From the NCBI GenBank assembly GCA_964030475.1, contig CAXIPT010000008.1, positions 5,075,142 through 5,139,141 on the forward strand: a stretch of DNA of 64,000 bases, read 5' to 3'. Shown here one piece after another: positions 57,601 through 64,000 of the stretch. Position 1 is the stretch's first letter, and each line of letters opens with the position of its first letter. The notes beneath the pieces were generated by a model, which made no database searches, was not told the DNA's origin, and saw nothing but the letters and a program-made list of their open reading frames with translations. The DNA is from Tethya wilhelma (taxonomy: Eukaryota > Porifera > Demospongiae > Tethyida > Tethyidae). The position numbers were made by a program, and so were the translations under genes.

Positions 57601-60600
57601 GTGTTGGAGTAATGTTATTCTCATCCTTCAAGAATGGATCACAATGGTGCTCTTTAACAAGAAACAATACTACATCTGTGAATCCTTCCTGGCAAGCATA
57701 ATGAAGAGGAGAGCGGCCATATTTGTCTCTGATGTCTGGAACACACCCTTCACGTGAGCAAAACAGTTTGACAAGTTCAATGCTTCCTTTGCTGCAAGCA
57801 AGATGAAGAGAAGTGACCTTGTGGCTTCTATCTGTCCTCATGGGATTGGCACCACATTCCTCTACTAAATACTTTGCCACTTCAAGGTTTCCTTCTTGAC
57901 TTGCAGAATGAAGTGGAGTTCGGCCATTGATATCAGCAGAGCAAGCATTAACACCACTTTTAGTGAGCATGAACTTCAAGATGTCCATGTGTCCTCCTCC
58001 GGCTGCTAATTGGATCGGAGTGACACCAGTTTTATCTCCTTGCATGCAATCACCATGGTGATCATTGACCAGGACCTCAACCACCCTGAGATGTCCGTTC
58101 TGACTTGCAAAATGGAGGGGGACTCTCATGTTCTTGTCTCTTACAGCCACATTGCATCCTGGTTGGGAAGCAAGAAACACTAACACATCTATGTGGCCTT
58201 CGTGGGCAGCATTGTGGACTGGAGTATGGCCCTCTTCGTCAACGGCATTCAGGTCAAAGCCCAACTCCAGAGTCAAGTATTTCACAACGTTGAGGTGGCC
58301 TGCAAATGAGGCGTTGTGTAGGAGAGTCTCACCTTGTGGCCCTTTGCTCTGGATGGTATTAGCTGCACTGGCCTCTACACATTCTTTCACCTTTTCCAAA
58401 TCACCTTCTATTGCTGCCATGCGCAATTTCAGCTGATCAGCATTTCCTTCGAGCCAGCCTTGTCCTTGTTGCAGGACATTTCGAAGTTGACTCTCAAATG
58501 AATTGTCACCAGAATCATCATTACCCAAAGTTTTTAGAAAACGTTCTGCGAATGACATCCTAGCATCAGCATCACTCTCATTGTGTGTGCTTCCTACAGT
58601 TTGTTTCAAGAATGAAGTTATTTCAGAGGCTCCTTGAATCACTGACAATTGAAATGGGGTTATTCCTAGTATGTCTTTGGCTAAAGGATCACACTTCATT
58701 TCAGAAACTAGATATTTTACGACATCTGGTTTCTTTTCTTGACAAGCGTAGTGCAAAGGAGTTCGTTGCTTCTTGTCCTTGATGTCTGGATCTACGTTGG
58801 GCTGAGAGCAGAGGTATTTCACAATTTCAAGGTTACCATTTGAGGCAGCAAGGTGCAGTGGTGTCACACCGTGTTGTTTGTCCGTGTCAACAACTTTTAC
58901 CCGACAATTTTCAACCAGAAACTTTACAACTTTTGGGTGGCCTTGCTGGCCAGCACAGTGCATTGCTGAGCGACCATTACAATCCTTTACACCTGCATCT
59001 ATTCCAGAACAAGCGGCAAAAAGCTTGAGGATTTCGAGCTCACCGGTGTAGGCAGCAAGATGGAGTGGAGTGACACCTTCTGCATCGGGCATCATACAGT
59101 TGGCATGAAAATCATCGAGAAGAACTTGGACAGTTTCAAGATGTCCATTCTGTGCTGCTCTGTGAAGTGCTGTCCGCAATTTCTTATCTTTGCACTCTAT
59201 GTCAACATTTGGAAGAGAGGCGTAGAATCTGACAAGCTGAGAGTGCCCCTTAGCAGCTGCAAAATGGATCGAACTGACTCCACTAAGTCTGTCTTTCACC
59301 ATTGGATCACATCCACACTTGGCAACAAGGTACTTAGCAACCTCGATGTGCCCCTCCTGACTGGCGCAATGGAGTGCAGTTCGACCGTCTTCATCCTTCA
59401 CATGAGGATCGCAGTTCTTCTCTTCGTGGAGCATTTTCACAATGTCAATGTGGCCATTGAATGCTGCAAGCTGAAAAGCAGTAGTACCTTGCTTATCTGT
59501 AGCATCACTGCTACTGTTACTTGAATTGAGAAGGAGAGTTACACATTTGGTGTGGCCATTTTGGGCAGTGTGATGGAGAGAGGTTCGGCCATGTTTGTCA
59601 GTGGCATCGGGATTGCAATCGTTTCTTGAGAGTAGAAATTCAGCAATAGAGAAGTGGCCACGATTACAAGCACAGTGAAGAGCTGTACGTCCAGATCCAT
59701 CTTGTTGATTCACATTGAAGCTGTGATTCTCCACAAGGTACTTTACCACAGATGGATGACCGCGAAAACTAGCAATATTAAGCAGATTTTCACCATCACT
59801 ACCAACAATGCTACTTGCATTAGAATTTCCAGTTTGAAGCTCAGTTTTGATAGTTTCTAGATCGCCCTCTGATGCAGCTTTCAACAGTTTCAAATCAGAA
59901 GATTTCATATTGAGTCCAGACATCTTTGAAGCCAGTTCGCCCAAAAAATCTTCCGACTTGGGAATGGGTAGTTCACTAGATAAAGAAGGATCGTGTTGCT
60001 TTAGGAAAGCAACAATATTATCTTGGTCACATACAGATGCTGCAGTCAGACAATTGAGTCCCAGTTTATCGGTAAGTGAGGGGTCGCAATTCTTTTCAAG
60101 GACAAGGAATTTAGCAACATTCAAGTGACCTTCCTTGCATGCATAATAGAGTGGGGTACGACCGTGTTTATCTTGCACGTCACACACAACACCCTCTTTG
60201 GAAGAGAGGAAACGGACTATCTTCACATGACCACTGCTCGCTGCAAGGTGCACAGGAGTGACATGGTGTTCTTTGTCAGGTTTTGTAGCATCAGCATTAC
60301 ACTCATTACAAAGAAACAGAACCACTTCGAGGTGTCCTTGCTGGCAGGCACTATGAAGTGCACTGCGCCCTTGGTGATCCAAGACACTGGTGTTGCATCT
60401 GCTATCCCTTGCTAGCAGTTTGACAATCTCTGGATGACCAGCATAGGCAGCTAGTTGAAATGGAGTAGTGCCAGTCTTGTCCATTGCATTGATGTCGACA
60501 TTTTCCAGAGCTATGAAATGAGCTACAACAGAATAGTGGCCATTTTGGGCTGCATAGTGGATAGGTGTTCGTCTGTTGTTGTCAGGTATGTTTAGAGCAC

Positions 60601-63600
60601 AGTAGAGTGAAGTGAGGAACTTTGCTATTTCCAAGTGGCCCTCATGTGCAGCATTGTGAAGGGGAGTATGTCCTTCACCATCTTGGATGTCAATGCTCGC
60701 TTTGCAATCAAGCAGAAGATGCTGGACTATGTTTAAATGTCCGATCATACTGGCAATGTGTAGAGGAGTTTCACCATTTGGTCCTTTAGAAGCAGGATCT
60801 GCTCCTGGTTGTGATAGTGCAGACTTCAATTCCCCCAAATTACCAGAAGCAGCGAGAGAATGAAGCAAAAGTGTGCTAGGTTCTCGTTTGTTGTGAAAGT
60901 TCGACAGCATCTCAGAGAACTCCTTTTGTTTAGTTGCCGTTGGCAACATCTGAGATATTCCAGCTGCTGAAGACAAACCTAAATGTTTTTCAAAATAGGC
61001 CCACACTTCTGTAGCTCCTACCAGTGATGCTATAACAGGAGATGACAGGCCAAGATTGTCAGTAGCAGTTGGATCACAATTCATCTTTTCAGTTAGGAAC
61101 TGTACAATAGCCAAGAATCCTCCTTGACTGGCACAGTGTAGTGGAGTGCGGCCATGCTTATCTTTCCTGTCTGGGTCAACATTAGGCAAAGAGCAGAGGT
61201 AAGTTATGAGAGGAAGGTTGCCTATGACAGCTGCGAGGTGAAGTGGGGTTACTCCATTCTTCATGTCTGCTCTCATGGGATTGAAACCCAAGAAAGAGAC
61301 CAGATACTTTACCACATCGAGCTTTCCCTCTTGACAAGCTGTGTGAAGAGCGGTGCGTCCATTCTCATCCACAATTCTTGGATCAGTATTCTCTTGACTG
61401 ACCAGTAACTTTACAATTCCTAGGTGGCCATTGCCAGCTGCAAGATGGACTGGTGTGACACTCTTCTTGTCTTTAGCAAGCCCGCTGCTGTGATACTTGT
61501 CCAAAAGTGTCCGTACAGTTTGCAAGTGACCATTTTGAGCAGCATAGTGGACGGCCAATCGACCACTATTGTCTTCAATGTCGATGCCACCAATTAGTTG
61601 TGAAGCAAGGTAATCCACTACTTCTGTCTTACCTTCGTGAGCAGCATAGTGAATGGGGGTGTGGCCTTGGTCGTCTGCAGCACCTACATCCGCATTGCAC
61701 TCGCTAACCAAGTACTCCACTACGTTCAGCTTACCATTGTAGCTAGCACTGTGAAGTAGCGTCTCTCCTTTAGCACCTTTCTCAGAAACAACACTCTCAC
61801 CGTTTGCAGCTATGGCGTTCTTGAGTTTGTCTAGATCTCCCTTCACTGCAAGCTCTCGAATGGCAGTGATTTCTTGATGTTGTATAATGCTCTGTTGCAG
61901 CAATCCTTCCACGATAGGAGTAGCTTGCTGTGATGAGATTTCGTGCTGTTGGATGAAATCGGCTATCTTAGAATTTCCAACCATTCGAGCAAGTGTACTT
62001 GCTTTGACACCCTTTTTGTCTTGCATAGAAACATTACAGTGTTGCTCGTTGATGAGGTACTTCACGACATTCATATGGCCCCCTTCTCCTGCAGCGTAGT
62101 GAAGTGGAGTGCGGCCATGTTTGTCAATAACATTGGGATCACAATCTTCCAAGGAGCATAAAAACTTGACCAATTCAAGATGGCCGTTGTTTGCAGCCAA
62201 GTGTAGAGGAGTAACACCGTGAATGGTGTCAGGTTCAGTAGCAGTGCAACCCTTCTCCAAAACTAAGTGTTTGACAATATTTGTATGTCCTTGCTGGCTG
62301 GCTAAATGGACAGGTGTCCGGCCATTAATATCTTTGGCATGTACATCTGTATCAGGGCAGTTGGCTAAATACTTGGCAACTTCTGTACGACCATTAAGTG
62401 ACACAACGTGTAAAGGTGTTAGATTACCATCATCTTTTGTGTTAGTTTTGCAGTGGTAGTCTTCCACTAGCATTTTTAACACCTCCATTCTGTTGTACTG
62501 GGCGGCTCTGCACAGAGGTGTACGACCAGTTTTGTCTGCAACTTCACCATCACAGTCCTCTCTGGAAAAGAAAAACTTTACAAGGTCTTTGTGACCTTTT
62601 GATGCAGCAAGATGGAGAGCTGTAACACCATTCTCGTAATCTTTGGCGTATGGATCACAGCCACACTCTGTTACCAAGAATTTAGCTACTAGAAGGTGGC
62701 CTTCCTGGGATGCACAGTGGAGAGAATTTCTCCCTTGTTGGTCTGTGTGGCTGGGGTTGCAATTCTTTTGACCTGTTAGCAGCTGGACTGTGTCAATGTA
62801 TCCGTTAAAAGCAGCTATGTGGAGAGGGATAGTGCCAGTGTTATCTTCAATCATACAGCTGCACTTGCCTTCGTGAAGAAGTATGGAAACGATAGTAGTG
62901 TAGCCACCTTGACATGCGTGGTGAAGAGCAGTGCGCCCCTCTTTGTCTGCCAAGGTAGGGTTACAATTATTGAGGGACACAAGGTAACGGACAATGTCTG
63001 TGTGTCCTTTGTGGGAGGCAAGCATGAGCGGTGTATGATGGTCTTCATCAAATTCATTGACATCCTTTTGCTCATCATCCACAAGAGATTTCACTTTCTG
63101 TAAATTTCCCTTGTAACAAGCTCGATGCAAAGCTGGTATTATGCCTCCAGAGAGTGAAGGCAGTCCCACCTCTTCAGCTGCATCTTCCATGGCCCGTTGA
63201 AGGTGCTGCATTCCTTCTTCACCTATTGCATCAGAAACAGCACTTTGCAGTCGTTGCAACAGGTCTCCAAGACCACCACCAGACTCGAGAAACCGGGACA
63301 TTGCCTCAACATCAGCGTTTGAATCAGAATCCTCTTCACTTTCACTTTCAGGTTCAGAACTATCCACTGAGTCTAGGAACCGTTTGAGGAAATCTACTAC
63401 GTCATCGTGACCATTTTCCAATGCCAGTTTCAGGGGTGTTTTACCGTGATTGTTCTTGGCAGTAACAACAGACTTGGTTTCCTCAACCAAATATTGAACA
63501 ACATTTTGCTGGCCAGCTTGGCAGGCTAGATGAAGCGGCATGCATCCATCAGTGTCCTTTGACAAGACCATCAAGGAATTGAGAGGCTTGAGGTACTGAA

Positions 63601-64000
63601 CTATCTCAAGATGGCCATTTTCAGCAGCGTGGTGAAGAGGACCTCTCCTTTCTCTGTCGAACGAATAGCAATCGCATTTTGCTTCAGTTACAAGAAACTT
63701 TACAAGATCATGGTGGCCATGTTTGGCAGCTACATGTAGAAGCTTCAACCCACTTGTACTGTCTGCTAGTCTATCTGCGTTGACATCAGGGTGGGCTGAC
63801 AAAATTTCTTGCACGACTTGAACATTACCAGACTTGCAACCTTCAAAAAGCTGTTGTTGGATGTCTGGTGGAAGGCTACTAGTCTCGGGCTTACTACTAC
63901 TAGCACTGCTAATATCCTCTTCGGGCTCAAAAGGAAACATTCCGCGAAGAAACGATTCTAGTTCAGTGTGTCCCTTTTGCCTAGCTATGTCAGCGGGTGT
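51638..64000 (-). CDS. giant ankyrin-repeat protein, 3' part (5' end outside window)
   Basis: The main exon is open from the window edge (64000) to a GTGAGG donor at 52013, 3996 codons without a stop. Exons 51923-51850 and 51776-51638 finish the gene in phase. Some 100 or more ankyrin repeats of the form GRTALHCASQ.GH.DIVK.L are grouped into about ten super-modules of roughly 370-400 residues. Each module opens with a capping-type repeat (EGDLEKVKE..., then GPQGETLLHNASFAGHLNVV) and is separated by a 40-60 residue non-ankyrin linker. Near the N-terminal side is an acidic Ser/Glu insert (SSEPESESEEDSDSNAD). The C-terminus is a short helix (NLHEELAANLAQMQSLLG), an Asn/Glu run, and LGGGLGGGLGG, ending in NPCPVQ-like residues (EPNCPVQ). 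No kinase, death, SOCS or membrane domain is visible, so scaffold function is inferred only. One module is doubled at 53611-55882 with an odd junction. Confidence 0.88.
53611..55882. repeat. tandem duplication of a 1102-bp ankyrin module
   Basis: 53611-54712 and 54781-55882 differ at only about 1-2% of positions by eye, far closer than any other two modules. They are separated by 68 bases, so the offset is 1170, exactly 390 codons, and the frame is kept. Confidence 0.93.
54714..54781. repeat. 68-bp inverted copy at the module-duplication junction
   Basis: 54714-54781 is the exact reverse complement of 53878-53945 (and of 55048-55115). It reads through in frame as HDRQTLLDAWGLIPLHLCPC then YHTK, replacing the normal ankyrin consensus. 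Confidence 0.93.

Noticed and set aside
51875..63940. Bacterial origin of the giant ankyrin exon
   Set aside because: The frame is spliced in phase to two further eukaryotic exons and lies among animal genes; ankyrin expansions are common in such genomes.

Overview
The window is a eukaryotic, almost certainly metazoan, nuclear scaffold. It has compact GT-AG introns, head-to-head and tail-to-tail gene pairs, dense dinucleotide microsatellites and small non-autonomous DNA transposons. Gene content (KIF3A, IFT81, LARP1 with DM15 repeats, WTAP, importin alpha, C1D, RWDD1, a giant ankyrin protein, an intronless secreted Cys-rich protein) and intron style fit an early-branching animal. A demosponge is my best guess, by inference only. 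I saw no prokaryotic genes, CRISPR array, tRNA or rRNA.

Layout. 1-750: broken exons, including one TMEM184-type exon (+). 869-10921: KIF3A (+), 14 exons, with an in-frame TAG in the stalk and a 5.9 kb intron 2 holding an N-bounded contig with four DNAAF1 exons. 11043-13085: IFT81 (-), intronless in its coding region and tail-to-tail with KIF3A. 13729-22081: LARP1 (+), 19 exons. 22.1-33.4 kb: gene-poor and repeat-rich, with a few phased exons of unknown minus-strand genes, a minisatellite and MITEs. 33523-34419: secreted protein (+). 34598-36161: C1D (-), with a 628-bp MITE in intron 1, head-to-head with WTAP (+), which is present as a truncated and a complete copy. 41233-45165: importin alpha (-), 13 exons, head-to-head with RWDD1 (+, 45478-46779). 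46895-48566 and 49447-51148: two near-identical copies of a Golgi-type glycosyltransferase (-), the second preceded by a duplicated RWDD1 3' half. 51638-64000: 3' end of a giant ankyrin-repeat gene (-) whose main exon runs off the window.

Themes. Three genes or fragments in the first 13 kb are ciliary (KIF3A, IFT81, DNAAF1). The middle holds RNA and nuclear housekeeping genes (LARP1, C1D, WTAP, importin alpha, RWDD1) sharing short divergent promoters. Exon phases close for KIF3A (apart from the TAG), LARP1, C1D, WTAP copy 2, importin alpha, RWDD1 and both glycosyltransferase copies, so those models are strong.

Caution. The scaffold shows clear assembly scars: single N joins at 556, 2886, 7271 and 15159; a sequencing-adapter sequence at 48751-48781 exactly at a duplication boundary; and four near-identical tandem duplications, one with a 68-bp inverted copy at its junction. 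Several apparent duplications are probably two haplotypes joined end to end.
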